From Anaeromyxobacter diazotrophicus (GTDB lineage Bacteria; Myxococcota; Myxococcia; Myxococcales; Anaeromyxobacteraceae), in assembly GCF_013340205.1 (NCBI RefSeq), contig NZ_BJTG01000006.1:292338-356337 (forward strand): a DNA stretch of 64,000 nt. Direction: 5' to 3'. Position 1 is the first letter of the stretch. Every line of letters begins with the position of its first letter. Under the pieces are notes generated by a model, which saw nothing but the letters and a program-made list of their open reading frames with translations, was not told the DNA's origin and did not search any database. The translations under genes were made by a program, and so were the position numbers. Shown piece by piece: positions 1 through 8,666 of this stretch.

Positions 1-2
1 GC

Positions 3-443
3 GGTGGGCTGGGGGCGCGCGCCCTCACGGAGCGGCTCCCGCTGCACGTCTCCGGGTGTCCCAACGGGTGCAGCCAGCACCACCTCGCCGCCATCGGTCT
101 GCAGGGCAGCCTGCGCAAGCTGGCCGGGCGCGCGGTGCCGCAGTACTTCGTGCTGCTCGGCGGCGGGGTGGACGAGCGCGGTGCGCGCTTCGGCAAGCTC
201 GCCGCCAAGATCCCGCGCCGGCGGGTGCCGGAGGCGGTGGAGCGCCTCACCGCCCTGTGGCTCGCCGCGCGCCGCCCGGGAGAGGAGGCCGGCGCCTTCT
301 TCGCCCGGGAGCACGAGCGGGCCCGCGCCGCGCTGAGGGAGCTCGAGGAGCTGCGGGTGGAGGACGTCCGGGAGGAGGACTTCGCGCCCCTGGAGGACGG
401 AGGGCCCGCCGAACCGTCCGGGCCGGCGACGACTGCGGCCTGA
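3..443 (+). CDS. Nitrite/sulfite reductase, C-terminal part (gene runs off the left edge)
   Basis: This is the C-terminal portion of a siroheme and [4Fe-4S]-containing nitrite or sulfite reductase; the start lies outside the window. Reading the frame from base 3, residues 14-29 contain HVSGCPNGCSQHH, the second half of the conserved cysteine pair of motifs that holds the cluster coupled to siroheme, followed by the typical IGLQG stretch. The remaining ~100 residues are the conserved C-terminal lobe plus an acidic, Ala/Pro-rich tail. Whether the substrate is nitrite or sulfite cannot be decided from this part. It ends 166 bp before a two-component system. Family assignment is firm, the substrate is not. 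Confidence 0.85.
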   Translation, partial: GGLGARALTERLPLHVSGCPNGCSQHHLAAIGLQGSLRKLAGRAVPQYFVLLGGGVDERGARFGKLAAKIPRRRVPEAVERLTALWLAARRPGEEAGAFFAREHERARAALRELEELRVEDVREEDFAPLEDGGPAEPSGPATTAA

Positions 444-501
444 GGGACGCGGCGAAGGCCTGAGCGCCGGCGCGTGAGCAGAGGCCCCGCGGGGGCGCGC
501 C

Positions 502-527
502 GGTTACACTGTGACCGCCATGGTCAC
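502..527. promoter_or_regulatory. Inverted-repeat operator candidate upstream of the sensor kinase
   Basis: A perfect GTGACC-N5-GGTCAC inverted repeat occupies 511-527. It shares its left half with an overlapping near-palindrome, GGTTACACTGTGACC (502-516). It lies about 85 bp upstream of the kinase start, in the only non-coding gap before that operon, so binding by a regulator, possibly the operon's own, is plausible. No factor can be named. Confidence 0.35.
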
Positions 528-609
528 GAGCCACCGCCGTCCGCCGCAGCGCTTTCGGGCCGGGATCGCGCGCCTGCGCGGTGGCCCGGACATTGCTGAG
601 GTGGGGTAG

Positions 610-2073
610 GTGGCGTCGACTCCCTTCAGCGGCTGGTCCGGCACCGCGCGGAAGCTCCTGCTCGGCTTCGGGGCGCTGGTCGTGACCTTCGGGCTCGCCT
701 CGTGGCTGGCGCTCGCGGGCCTCGCGCGGATCCAGGCCGCCACCGCCCGGATGCTGGGCGAGGAGGAGAGCGTCCGGCTGGCCCTCGAGCTCGCCAGCGC
801 GGTGCGGGATCAGTACGCGCACCAGGCGCACACCATCATCATCGGGGACGAGAGCCACCTCGGCTTCTACGAGCAGGCCGAGCAGCGCGTGCTGCGCCTC
901 ACCGAGCAGCTCCGGAAGCGGGCCGGCTCGGGAGGCGAGCGCGCCGCCGTGGAGGACATCGAGGCGGCCAGCGCCGAGCTGGACGTGATCTTCCGCCGGA
1001 GCATCGTGCCGGCCGTGGTGAAGGGGGACGTGCGCTTCGTGCGGGCCGAGCACGCCCGCGCCCAGCTCGTCGTGACGCGCATCCAGGACCGGGCCGAGGA
1101 GCTGGTGGCCGCCTTCGAGGCGCGCATCGCCGCCGCGCGCGCGGAGGTGGACGCGGTCGAGCGCCGCACCTACCGCTGGATCGTCGCGCTGCTCGTGGGG
1201 GCGCCGCTGCTCGCGGCGGCGGTGAGCCTCGCCATCGGACGCTCCATCGCGCGCCCGCTGGCGGCGCTGCAGGCGGGCACGGCGCGGCTGGCGGCGGGCG
1301 ACCTCGAGGCGCACCTCGCGCTGGATCGCCGGGACGAGTTCGGCGCGCTGGCGCGCCAGTTCAACGCCATGACCGCCGCGCTCAAGGAGCACCAGGCGCG
1401 GCTCGTCCAGAGCGAGAAGCTGGCCGGGGTGGGGCGGCTCGCCGCCGGCGTGGCGCACGAGATCAACAACCCGCTCGGCGTCATCCTCGGCTACACGCGG
1501 CTCATGAAGAAGCGGGCCGACGGCGCGCTGCGCGAGGACCTCGGCGTCATCGAGGAGGAGACGCTCCGCGCGAAGGAGATCGTGGAGGGGCTGCTCGACC
1601 TGTCGCGGCCGGTGCAGGTCGGGCGCGAGGCGGTCGACCTCCGCGCCGCCGCCGAGGAGGTGGTGGCGCGCCTGCGCGAGGCGGCGGTGCTCGACGGCGT
1701 CGAGGTGATGGTCGCCGGGGACGCGATCGTGGAGGGGCACCCCTCGAAGCTCCGCCAGGTGCTCACGAACCTGGTCCGCAACGCCGCCGAGGCGGCCGGG
1801 CCGGGCGGCGCGGTCGCGGTGTCGCTCGGGGAGGAGGCCGGCGAGGCGCGGGTGGCGGTGCGGGACAGCGGGCCCGGGCTCGGGCCGGCGGCGCAGGCGC
1901 GGCTCTTCGAGCCGTTCTTCACCACCAAGGAGCGCGGGACGGGCCTCGGCCTCGCCATCTCGCGCGCCATCGCGCGCGCGCACGGCGGCGAGATCGAGGC
2001 GGCCGACGCGCCGGGCGGCGGGGCGATCTTCCAGCTCCGCCTGCCGCGCCGCCCGGAAGGAGTCATCGCGTGA
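610..2073 (+). CDS. Membrane sensor histidine kinase (HAMP-HisKA-HATPase)
   Basis: A 487-aa sensor kinase. Membrane helices at about residues 15-38 and 190-210 bracket a helical periplasmic sensor region of ~150 residues with no recognised ligand motif. HAMP follows (about 210-262), then a HisKA dimerisation domain with phospho-acceptor His283 in HEINNPLG. The C-terminal ATPase has the N box (NLVRNAAEA), G1 (DSGPGLG), F box (FEPFFTTK) and G2 (GTGLGLA). Start GTG is preceded by GAGGTGGGG. The next gene begins at 2070, overlapping the stop as GTGA, so kinase and regulator are translationally coupled. The organisation is of the NtrB/ZraS-like type that drives sigma-54 regulators. The stimulus is unknown. 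Confidence 0.93.
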   Translation: MASTPFSGWSGTARKLLLGFGALVVTFGLASWLALAGLARIQAATARMLGEEESVRLALELASAVRDQYAHQAHTIIIGDESHLGFYEQAEQRVLRLTEQLRKRAGSGGERAAVEDIEAASAELDVIFRRSIVPAVVKGDVRFVRAEHARAQLVVTRIQDRAEELVAAFEARIAAARAEVDAVERRTYRWIVALLVGAPLLAAAVSLAIGRSIARPLAALQAGTARLAAGDLEAHLALDRRDEFGALARQFNAMTAALKEHQARLVQSEKLAGVGRLAAGVAHEINNPLGVILGYTRLMKKRADGALREDLGVIEEETLRAKEIVEGLLDLSRPVQVGREAVDLRAAAEEVVARLREAAVLDGVEVMVAGDAIVEGHPSKLRQVLTNLVRNAAEAAGPGGAVAVSLGEEAGEARVAVRDSGPGLGPAAQARLFEPFFTTKERGTGLGLAISRAIARAHGGEIEAADAPGGGAIFQLRLPRRPEGVIA

Positions 2074-3461
2074 GCAGGGTCAAGGTGCTGGTGGTGGACG
2101 ACAAGGAGAACATGCTCAAGCTGTTCGGCAAGATCCTCGCCGAAGGCTACGAGCTCACCACCGCCCAGGACGGCGCCCGCGCGCTGTCGCTCGTCGCCGG
2201 CGAGGCGTTCGACGTGGTCGTGACGGACCTCCGCATGCCGGGCGCCGGTGGGTTCGAGGTGCTGCAGGCGGTGAAGGCGCGCCACCCCTCGACCGAGGTG
2301 GTGATGATGACCGGCTACGCGACCGTCGCCGACGCGGTCCAGGCGATGAAGCAGGGCGCCTACGACTACCTCGAGAAGCCGTTCGACCCCGACGCGGCGG
2401 CGCTGGTGGTGCAGCGCGCCGCGGAGCGGAAGCGGCTGCGCGACGAGGCGGCGAGCCTCCGGCGCGAGCTCGAGGGCACCTACAGCTTCCACAACCTCAT
2501 CGGCAAGAGCCCGCGCATGCTGGAGGCCTACCGGCTCCTCGAGCAGGCGGCGGGGCTCGACATCACGGTGCTGCTCCTCGGCGAGACCGGGACGGGCAAG
2601 GAGCTCGCCGCCCGCGCCGTCCACTACCACTCGGCGCGGAAGGAGCGGCGGTTCGTGCCGGTGAACTGCGGGGCGCTGCCGCCGGACCTGGTCGAGAGCG
2701 AGCTGTTCGGGCACGCCCGCGGCGCCTTCACCGGCGCCGCCGGCGCGAAGCCCGGGCTGTTCGAGGAGGCGCAGGGCGGGACGATCTTCCTCGACGAGGT
2801 GGGCGAGCTGCCGCTGCCGACCCAGGTGAAGCTCAACCGCGCGCTGCAGGAGAAGGAGATCCGGCGCGTGGGCGACACGGCGGCGGTGAAGGTCGACGTC
2901 CGCGTCATCGCCGCCACCCACCGCGACCTCAAGGCCGAGGCGGCGGCCGGGCGCTTCCGCGAGGACCTCTACTACCGCCTCAACGTCTTCCCGATCCGGC
3001 TCCCGCCGCTGCGCGAGCGCGTGGAGGACGTGCCGCTCCTCGCGGCGCACTTCCTGGAGAAGCACGCCCGCGCCTTTCGGCGGGACGTGGCGGAGTTCGC
3101 GCCGGACGCGCTGCGCGCGCTCACGGCCTACGCCTGGCCCGGCAACGTGCGCGAGCTCGAGAACGCGGTCGAGCGGGCGGTGGCGGTGGCGAAGGGGAGG
3201 GTGGTCGGCGCCGAGGACCTGCCTCCCGATCTGGCGGCGGCGCCCGCCGCCGGGGCCGGCGAGGCGCTGCCGGACCTGCCGCTGCGCGACGTGGTCGAGC
3301 TGGCGCGCGACCGCGTCACCCGGGACTACCTGGTCGCGCTGCTGCGGGAGCTGAAGGGCAACGTCACCAAGGCGGCCGCGCGCGCCGGCATGGAGCGCGA
3401 GAGCCTGCACCGGCTGCTGAAGAAGCACGGGCTCAGGAGCGACGACTACCGGGAGGGGTGA
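2070..3461 (+). CDS. Sigma-54-dependent response regulator (NtrC family)
   Basis: A 463-aa NtrC-type activator and cognate partner of the kinase it overlaps. The receiver domain (1-~120) has the acidic pair DD at 10-11, phospho-acceptor Asp53 (VVTDLRMP) and Lys103 (EKPF). The AAA+ domain has Walker A GETGTGKE (171-178), the sigma-54-contacting loop GAFTGA (218-223), Walker B FLDEVGEL and the R-finger region. A Fis-type helix-turn-helix closes the protein (GNVTKAAARAGMERESLHRLLKKHG). It should activate sigma-54 promoters on phosphorylation; its targets cannot be told from the window. The end overlaps the convergent CusF-like gene by 16 bp. Confidence 0.95.
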   Translation: MSRVKVLVVDDKENMLKLFGKILAEGYELTTAQDGARALSLVAGEAFDVVVTDLRMPGAGGFEVLQAVKARHPSTEVVMMTGYATVADAVQAMKQGAYDYLEKPFDPDAAALVVQRAAERKRLRDEAASLRRELEGTYSFHNLIGKSPRMLEAYRLLEQAAGLDITVLLLGETGTGKELAARAVHYHSARKERRFVPVNCGALPPDLVESELFGHARGAFTGAAGAKPGLFEEAQGGTIFLDEVGELPLPTQVKLNRALQEKEIRRVGDTAAVKVDVRVIAATHRDLKAEAAAGRFREDLYYRLNVFPIRLPPLRERVEDVPLLAAHFLEKHARAFRRDVAEFAPDALRALTAYAWPGNVRELENAVERAVAVAKGRVVGAEDLPPDLAAAPAAGAGEALPDLPLRDVVELARDRVTRDYLVALLRELKGNVTKAAARAGMERESLHRLLKKHGLRSDDYREG

Positions 3462-3898
3462 GCGGCCTCGTCCACCCCGCCGGGAGGCGCATCGAGCCGC
3501 AGCGCGGTCGACGCCGGGAGCTTGTCGAGCCGCTCGATCTGCACGAGCGGACGCGAGAAGTCGACGGCCAGCACGGCCTCCACCTTGTCGCCGGGCGCGA
3601 GCCCCGCGGTCGAGGCCGCGGGGCCCAGATCGAGCGCCATCACCATCGAGGGCATGCCGACCACCGCGCCGGTCGCGTCGGCGAACCCGGGGATGGCCTC
3701 GTGGCGCAGCGTGAGCTGCGCCGGCTTCGCCTGCGGGCGGGGCAGGGCGACCACCTCGCCGCGCACCGTGTAGCGGCGGGCCGCGGCCCCCGCGGCCGGC
3801 GCCGACCCGCCGCGACAGGCGGCCGCGAGCGCCAGCGCCGCGAGCGCCGCGGCGAGCAGGGCCGCGCGGGCGCGGAGCGGCTGGCGGGGGAGGGGCAT
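3446..3898 (-). CDS. CusF-like copper-binding domain lipoprotein
   Basis: A 150-aa exported protein. The chosen ATG at 3898 gives a signal peptide (basic start, Ala/Leu core) ending in the lipobox-like LALAAAC, whereas longer frames upstream have no signal. The mature part resembles the small beta-barrel domain of CusF/COG5569 proteins: RGEVVALPRPQ, LRHEAIPGF, GMPSMVMAL and GDKVEAVLAVD correspond to the family's 'HEAIPG' and 'MPSMTM' signatures, which carry Cu(I)/Ag(I)-binding Met and His residues. It probably buffers or delivers copper in the periplasm. No Cus pump or oxidase genes adjoin it; some COG5569 proteins instead sit near SCO1/cytochrome oxidase genes. Confidence 0.65.
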   Translation of the reverse strand: MPLPRQPLRARAALLAAALAALALAAACRGGSAPAAGAAARRYTVRGEVVALPRPQAKPAQLTLRHEAIPGFADATGAVVGMPSMVMALDLGPAASTAGLAPGDKVEAVLAVDFSRPLVQIERLDKLPASTALRLDAPPGGVDEAAHPSR

Positions 3899-4119
3899 CG
3901 TCGCGCGGGCTCCGGAGCGCGGAGGTGGTCCGCGGAGAGAGGCATCCTCCTCGGGCGCGGCGCGCGCCGCAAGCGCGCGGAAGGGGGCGGCGAGCCGCCG
4001 CGGCGCGCGCGGGCGCCCTGGCCCCTCGGCACGGCTCCAGAGCGGGGTCCCGGCCGGCCGCTGCCCGCGGGGAGCGGGCCCGCGCCGGGTCCGCCGGACC
4101 CAACCGCGCCTCAGACTTT

Positions 4120-4148
4120 TTGGATCTCGGCTGCCCAAGTTTTGTACA
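4120..4148 (+). promoter_or_regulatory. Possible promoter of the 4189 gene
   Basis: The otherwise GC-rich gap 3899-4188 holds one AT-rich island (4111-4150). Within it TTGGAT (4120-4125) and TGTACA (4143-4148) are 17 bp apart, a weak match to a vegetative -35/-10 pair, and lie about 40 bp before the ATG at 4189. Nothing else is seen in this gap. Confidence 0.3.
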
Positions 4149-4188
4149 GTGCCGCCGCGCGCCCGCGCGCCGACCTCCAGGGGCCCCC

Positions 4189-5958
4189 ATGACCGACCTC
4201 GCCAAGCGCAACCTCGTCGCGCAATGGGCGTTCGACACCCGACCCGTCCTGCTCCGCTTCCACCTCTGGCTGGAGGACGTCGAGATCGAGCGCGCCCAGC
4301 CCGAGCCGGTGTCCTCGCGCTCCTTCACGCCGCGCGGCATCCACCGCTGCCTCGCCATGACCTCCGCCGTGACGGCGCTCGGGACGCGCCTCTTCGGCGG
4401 CTTCGGCGAGGGCGCAGGCAAGGACAAGGCCGCCTACAACCAGGTGAAGAAGTCGGCCGACGCCATCAGCGCCTACGTCATGAGCGAGGGGCTGTGGCAC
4501 CTCACCCGGACGCTCCCCGAGAACCACGCCATCATGGTCTCGCTCGGCGAGGGGCTCATGCCGAAGGCGGGCGAGACCCCGGAGATGGGCGCGAACCCGC
4601 TCCTCGGCTTCGGCCGCGTGTACGCCCGGCCCGAGGTGGCGCGCCTCGTCGATCGCCGCGTCCGGCGCCTCCTCAACGAGCCCGGCCACACCTTCGAGAA
4701 GTTCTACGGCTGGCTCCAGGAGCGCGGCATCACGCTCTGGGGCGCGGCGGTGGACACGCTCGAGAACACCTCGCGCTTCGCCGAGGGCAAGCCCACCGGC
4801 CCGATGGCCGTGTTCCACCTCTTCGACTCGCCGCTCACCGTCGCGAAGCCCTACGAGTCGTACATGGGCTGCCTCACCGTCCCGCGCCGCGTCACGCAGG
4901 CGGCCGAGGAGGCGGCGGTGCTGCTCGATTACCGCACCGAGCGCCGCAAGGTGCTCGAGTGCGTCGAGAAGGCCTACCCGGGCGTGCGGCGCGAGCACGT
5001 GCACGTCTGGACGCTGCGCGGCAAGAGCCGCGTCGCGCGCCTCGGCAAGCTCTGGGAGGAGTGGAAGGGGCTCGGCGTGCACCTCGTCGAGGACGGCTGG
5101 AAGGCGCCCTCGGGGATCGAGGTCTTCACCGACTCCGGCACCTACGCGCCGACCTTCCTGGTGGGGAGCTGGAAGGACGCGGCGGGCGCCACGCACGTCT
5201 TCCTCTGCGACGGCTACGCCGCGACCGCCGAGGCGATGCAGGCCGCCAGCCTCTCCGAGGTGCTCGACGTCGACGCCTCGATGGCGCTCTTCTCGCCCAC
5301 CTTCGACCAGCCGTGCGACGTCGAGGCGCGCCTGATGCACCTCGACCCGGCGGCGCCCGACTTCGCGCGGCGGGTGCAGGAGCTGCTCGGCGGGCGCGAG
5401 GTCGAGGCGGGGCGGGTGCAGGGCTACGCCGAGGCCATCGCCGACGCCCGCGCCTCGCACATGCCGGTGGGCCGCCGCGTGCTGCGCGCCGACGACTTCC
5501 TGCCGGAGAAGGCCTGGCGCACGCTCGCCTGCACCGGGTACATGTGCGACGACCCGTACAGCGGCGCGCCCGGCGTGACGAAGGTGTCCGACGGCGTCTA
5601 CAAGGTCGCGACCCAGCTCGCCACGCAGCAGGTGAAGAGCCGGATCACGTTCACCTTCCGGCTCATGGAGTCGCTCGAGCAGGCGCGCCACGTGTTCAGC
5701 CCGCTCCTCGTCCGCTTCCTCTCCGGCGTGGACCACACCCGCCGCGCGGTGAAGATCTCCGACTCGGGCCGGATCCGGAACGAGCTGCAGACCATGCTCT
5801 CCCAGGCGCTGGAGCACGAGGGCGAGAAGGTGCGCGTCCACTTCGACCGCATCGACGAGAAGGTGATGCCGCGCGAGAAGCAGCTCGCCATCCGCCGCGT
5901 GCTCGAGTGGTACAAGGAGAACCACCCGGTGTGGTTCGGGTGGCTCGAGCTGGAGTGA
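4189..5958 (+). CDS. Large soluble protein of unknown function (589 aa)
   Basis: I do not recognise this protein. It is 589 aa, without signal peptide or membrane segments, with an even mix of charged and hydrophobic residues and strong coding character (G/C third positions throughout). The start ATG at 4189 gives MTDLAKRNLVAQWAF. Visible features: conserved-looking Trp/Tyr-rich stretches (GLWHLTRTLPENHAIMVSLGEG; FEKFYGWLQERGITLW), a central segment VFTDSGTYAPTFLVG, and a C-terminal half with a Cys pair (ACTGYMCDDPYSG) and a basic-acidic helical end. It is monocistronic: an AT-rich promoter candidate lies upstream and repeat hairpins follow it. No function is offered. Confidence 0.85.
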   Translation: MTDLAKRNLVAQWAFDTRPVLLRFHLWLEDVEIERAQPEPVSSRSFTPRGIHRCLAMTSAVTALGTRLFGGFGEGAGKDKAAYNQVKKSADAISAYVMSEGLWHLTRTLPENHAIMVSLGEGLMPKAGETPEMGANPLLGFGRVYARPEVARLVDRRVRRLLNEPGHTFEKFYGWLQERGITLWGAAVDTLENTSRFAEGKPTGPMAVFHLFDSPLTVAKPYESYMGCLTVPRRVTQAAEEAAVLLDYRTERRKVLECVEKAYPGVRREHVHVWTLRGKSRVARLGKLWEEWKGLGVHLVEDGWKAPSGIEVFTDSGTYAPTFLVGSWKDAAGATHVFLCDGYAATAEAMQAASLSEVLDVDASMALFSPTFDQPCDVEARLMHLDPAAPDFARRVQELLGGREVEAGRVQGYAEAIADARASHMPVGRRVLRADDFLPEKAWRTLACTGYMCDDPYSGAPGVTKVSDGVYKVATQLATQQVKSRITFTFRLMESLEQARHVFSPLLVRFLSGVDHTRRAVKISDSGRIRNELQTMLSQALEHEGEKVRVHFDRIDEKVMPREKQLAIRRVLEWYKENHPVWFGWLELE

Positions 5959-5965
5959 GCGCGGC

Positions 5966-6036
5966 GGCGGGGGACGAGCCCCCGCCCTACGGTGAGCGAC
6001 GGCCGCAGCGGGCGGGGGACGGGCCCCGCCCCGCGG
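5966..6036. repeat. Two tandem copies of a GC-hairpin repeat between convergent genes
   Basis: Copy 1 (5966-5992) folds as GGCGGGGG (5966-5973), loop ACGAG, CCCCCGCC (5979-5986), then CTACGG. Copy 2 (6011-6036) is the same unit with a one-base deletion and a few changes. Both lie in the 93-bp gap between the ends of convergent genes, so they may act as bidirectional terminators, although no T-tract follows. A reverse-complement copy lies at 14260-14283. Confidence 0.55.
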
Positions 6037-6051
6037 GCCCGGCCGACGCGG

Positions 6052-7098
6052 CTACGCCAGGGTCTTGGCGTCGATCGAGAAGCGGTAGCGGACGTCGCCC
6101 TTCATCATCCGCTCGTACGCCTCGTTGATCTGCTGGATCGGGATCACCTCGACGTCCGCGACCAGGCGGTGCTGGGCGCAGAAGTCGAGCATCTCCTGCG
6201 TCTCGGCGATGCCGCCGATGAGCGAGCCGGAGATGCTCTTGCGGCCGCCGATGAGCGAGAAGGCGTGCACCGGCGCGGGCTGCGGCGGGACGCCGAGCAG
6301 CACCATCGTCCCGTCCACCTTCACCATCCCCAGGTAGGCGTTGTAGTCGTGCGGCGCCGAGATGGTGTCGATGATGAGGTCGAAGCGGTTGCCGAGCTTC
6401 TTGAAGGTGGCCTGGTCGGAGGTGAGCCCGAACTCGTGGGCGCCGAGCCGCCGCGCGTCCGCCTCCTTCCGCTTCGAGGTGGAGAGCATCGTCACCTCCG
6501 CCCCCATCGCCGCGGCGAGCTTCACCGCCATGTGGCCCAGGCCGCCGAGTCCCACCACGCCCACCCGGCTGCCCGGCTTGGTCTTCCAGTGGCGGAGCGG
6601 CGAGTAGGTGGTGATGCCGGCGCAGAGGAGCGGCGCCACGCCGGAGAGGTCCTGGCCCGGCTGGATCTTGAGCGCGAACCGCTCGTCGACCACCACCCGC
6701 TGTGAGTAGCCGCCGTAGGTGGGCGTCTTCCGGTCCATCTCGGTGCCGTTGTACGTCATGGCGGCGCCCCGCTCGCAGAACTGCTCGAGGTCGCGGCGGC
6801 ACGGCTCGCAGGTGCGGCAGGAGTCCACCATGCAGCCGACCCCGGCCAGGTCGCCCTCCTTGAACTTCTCGACGCGCGCGCCGACTTTCGTCACCTTCCC
6901 GGCGATCTCGTGGCCCGGCACCATGGGGAAGATCGACCCGCCCCACTCGTCGCGCGCCTGGTGGATGTCCGAGTGGCAGACGCCGCAGTAGGCGATCTCG
7001 ATGACGATGTCGTGCTCGCGCGGCTCGCGCCGCTCGATCTCGAACGGGCCGAGGGGCGAGCGGGGGGAGGTGGTGGCGTAGGCCTTGGTCTTCGACAT
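6052..7098 (-). CDS. Zinc-dependent NAD(P) alcohol dehydrogenase (YahK/cinnamyl-ADH type)
   Basis: A 348-aa medium-chain dehydrogenase. The catalytic zinc ligands appear in CGVCHSD and GHEIAG, and the structural zinc is held by the four-cysteine lobe C-x5-C-x2-C-x7-C (VGCMVDSCRTCEPCRRDLEQFC). The Rossmann nucleotide site is GLGGLGHMAVKLA, followed by STSKRK, a Ser/Lys context typical of NADP preference. The architecture matches broad-range aldehyde reductases such as YahK and AdhC rather than class III formaldehyde dehydrogenase. The start at 7098 has an AGGAG ribosome site. Divergent from the quinone oxidoreductase across a 120-bp gap. Confidence 0.93.
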   Translation of the reverse strand: MSKTKAYATTSPRSPLGPFEIERREPREHDIVIEIAYCGVCHSDIHQARDEWGGSIFPMVPGHEIAGKVTKVGARVEKFKEGDLAGVGCMVDSCRTCEPCRRDLEQFCERGAAMTYNGTEMDRKTPTYGGYSQRVVVDERFALKIQPGQDLSGVAPLLCAGITTYSPLRHWKTKPGSRVGVVGLGGLGHMAVKLAAAMGAEVTMLSTSKRKEADARRLGAHEFGLTSDQATFKKLGNRFDLIIDTISAPHDYNAYLGMVKVDGTMVLLGVPPQPAPVHAFSLIGGRKSISGSLIGGIAETQEMLDFCAQHRLVADVEVIPIQQINEAYERMMKGDVRYRFSIDAKTLA

Positions 7099-7218
7099 GG
7101 GTGTGCGGCTCCTGGTCTGGCGTTGGCGCCTGGGTTTAGGCGCGCCGACGCCGCTCCGCAACGCGGTAGACTGCCGCCGCCGCGGCGGGCGGAACCGGCG
7201 CGGTGCGAGGAGATCATC

Positions 7219-8238
7219 ATGAGGGCGATCTGGATCACGCGGGTGGGCGGCCCCGAGGTGCTGGAGGTCCGGGACGGCCCCGACCCCGCGCCGCGCGCGG
7301 GCGAGGTGCGGGTGCGCGTCCGCGCGGCCGGCCTCAACTTCGCGGACATCATGGCGCGGCTCGGGCTCTACCCGGACGCCCCCAAGCTCCCGGCGGTGGT
7401 GGGCTACGAGGCGGCCGGCGTGGTGGACGCGCTCGGCCCGGGCGTGACCGCGCCGGCGGTGGGGACGCGGGTGCTCGCCATGACCCGCTTCGGCGGCCAG
7501 GCGGAGCTGGTCTGCGTGCCGGCCGCGCAGGCGGTGCCCATGCCCGAGGGGATGAGCTTCGAGGAGGGCGCGGCGCTGCCCGTGAACTACCTCACCGCCT
7601 ATCACGCGCTGTTCCGGGTGGCGGCCCTGAGGCCCCGCGAGAAGGTGCTCGTCCACATGGCGGCGGGGGGCGTGGGCCTCGCCGCGCTGCAGCTCTGCCG
7701 GACGGTGGAGGGGGTCGAGACCTTCGGCACCGCCTCGGCCGGGAAGCACGCGGCGCTCCGGCAGCAGGGGTGCGATCACCCCATCGACTACCGCAGCCAG
7801 GACTACGAGGCCGAGGTGCGCCGTCTCACCGGCGGGCGCGGGGTGGACATCGTGCTCGACCCGCTCGGCGGCAAGGACTGGAAGAAGGGCTACCGCCTGC
7901 TGCGCCCCGCCGGGCGGCTCGTCGCCTACGGGTTCGCGAACCTCGCGAGCGGCGAGAAGCGCGACTACCTGCGCCTCGCCCAGGAGATGGTGCAGCTCCC
8001 CGTCTACACGCCCATCGGGCTCATGAACGACAACCGCGCGGTGGCCGGCGTCAACATGGGCCACCTGTGGGGCGAGCTCGAGCTCCTGGCCGAGGAGATG
8101 ACCGCGCTGGTCGGGTTGTACCAGCGCGGGGCCATCCGGCCGCACGTGGACGCGACCTTCCCCTTCGCCCGCGCGGCCGAGGCGCACCGCCACATCCAGT
8201 CGCGCCGGAACGTCGGCAAGGTCGTGCTGGTGCCGTGA
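7219..8238 (+). CDS. Quinone oxidoreductase-like zinc-free medium-chain reductase (VAT-1-like)
   Basis: A 339-aa NADPH:quinone oxidoreductase family protein. The N-terminal GroES-like fold (MRAIWITRVGGPEVLEV..., AGLNFADIMARLG) lacks the zinc ligands of alcohol dehydrogenases. The nucleotide-binding site reads HMAAGGVGLAALQL, and IDYRSQDYEAEVRRLTGGRGVDIVLDPLGG is characteristic of the QOR/VAT-1 branch. It probably reduces quinones or activated enals with NADPH; the real substrate is unknown. The ATG at 7219 has GAGGAGATCATC upstream. Shares its promoter gap with the divergent alcohol dehydrogenase. Confidence 0.9.
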   Translation: MRAIWITRVGGPEVLEVRDGPDPAPRAGEVRVRVRAAGLNFADIMARLGLYPDAPKLPAVVGYEAAGVVDALGPGVTAPAVGTRVLAMTRFGGQAELVCVPAAQAVPMPEGMSFEEGAALPVNYLTAYHALFRVAALRPREKVLVHMAAGGVGLAALQLCRTVEGVETFGTASAGKHAALRQQGCDHPIDYRSQDYEAEVRRLTGGRGVDIVLDPLGGKDWKKGYRLLRPAGRLVAYGFANLASGEKRDYLRLAQEMVQLPVYTPIGLMNDNRAVAGVNMGHLWGELELLAEEMTALVGLYQRGAIRPHVDATFPFARAAEAHRHIQSRRNVGKVVLVP

Positions 8239-8256
8239 CCCGGCGGCCCCGGGGCG

Positions 8257-8589
8257 CTAGACGTCGGTGCCCTCGCCGCCGTCGAGCGCGTCGTGGACCC
8301 AGCTCATGGCCGCCAGCGCGCGGGGCCACCCGAGGGTGGTGATGGCGAGGAGCGCCACGTGCTCGGCGTCCTCGCGCGAGCACTCGGCGCCGAGCGCCTG
8401 GCGCAGCGCCGAGTGGACCGCCCCCTCGGTGTTGACGCCGATGGCGATGCCCAGCTTCACCAGCCGCCGCTCGCGCTCGCTGAGCGGGCCGCCGTCGTGG
8501 ACGCGCTTGCCGAGCTCCTCGAACGCCTTCGCGACGTCGGGGTGCTTCTTCTGGAAGCGGAGGAAGTGGGCGGGGAGCTTGGGGGCCAT
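8257..8589 (-). CDS. Carboxymuconolactone decarboxylase/AhpD-like protein
   Basis: A 110-aa all-helical protein of the CMD/AhpD superfamily: LSERERRLVKLGIAIGVNTEGAVHSALRQALGAECSREDAEHVALLAITTLGWPRALAAM follows the family pattern. The CxxC redox pair that defines AhpD peroxidase partners is absent: the corresponding stretch is NTEGAVHS, keeping only the acidic and His residues. It is therefore unlikely to be a peroxiredoxin reductase and may be a lactone or hydratase-like member. Transcribed convergently with the quinone reductase. Confidence 0.8.
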   Translation of the reverse strand: MAPKLPAHFLRFQKKHPDVAKAFEELGKRVHDGGPLSERERRLVKLGIAIGVNTEGAVHSALRQALGAECSREDAEHVALLAITTLGWPRALAAMSWVHDALDGGEGTDV

Positions 8590-8653
8590 GGCGGACCTCG
8601 TGAGGGGGGTCCCCGGAGCGTAACGCCGGCGGGCCGGCGGCGCGCGCGCGCGT

Positions 8654-8659
8654 TATACG
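8654..8659 (+). promoter_or_regulatory. -10-like hexamer 7 nt before the start of the aldo/keto reductase
   Basis: TATACG is followed by only seven bases (8660-8666) before the ATG at 8667, with no Shine-Dalgarno sequence in between. At normal spacing transcription would begin at or next to the start codon, giving a leaderless mRNA. No clear -35 box. Confidence 0.45.
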
Positions 8660-8666
8660 CCGCGGC

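Noticed and set aside
1491..4427. Very long open frames opposite to or across known genes (for example 978 codons here, and 1551 codons opposite lhr)
   Set aside because: They are antisense or out-of-frame shadows typical of GC-rich DNA: low-complexity Arg/Ala/Gly/Pro translations covering well-supported genes.
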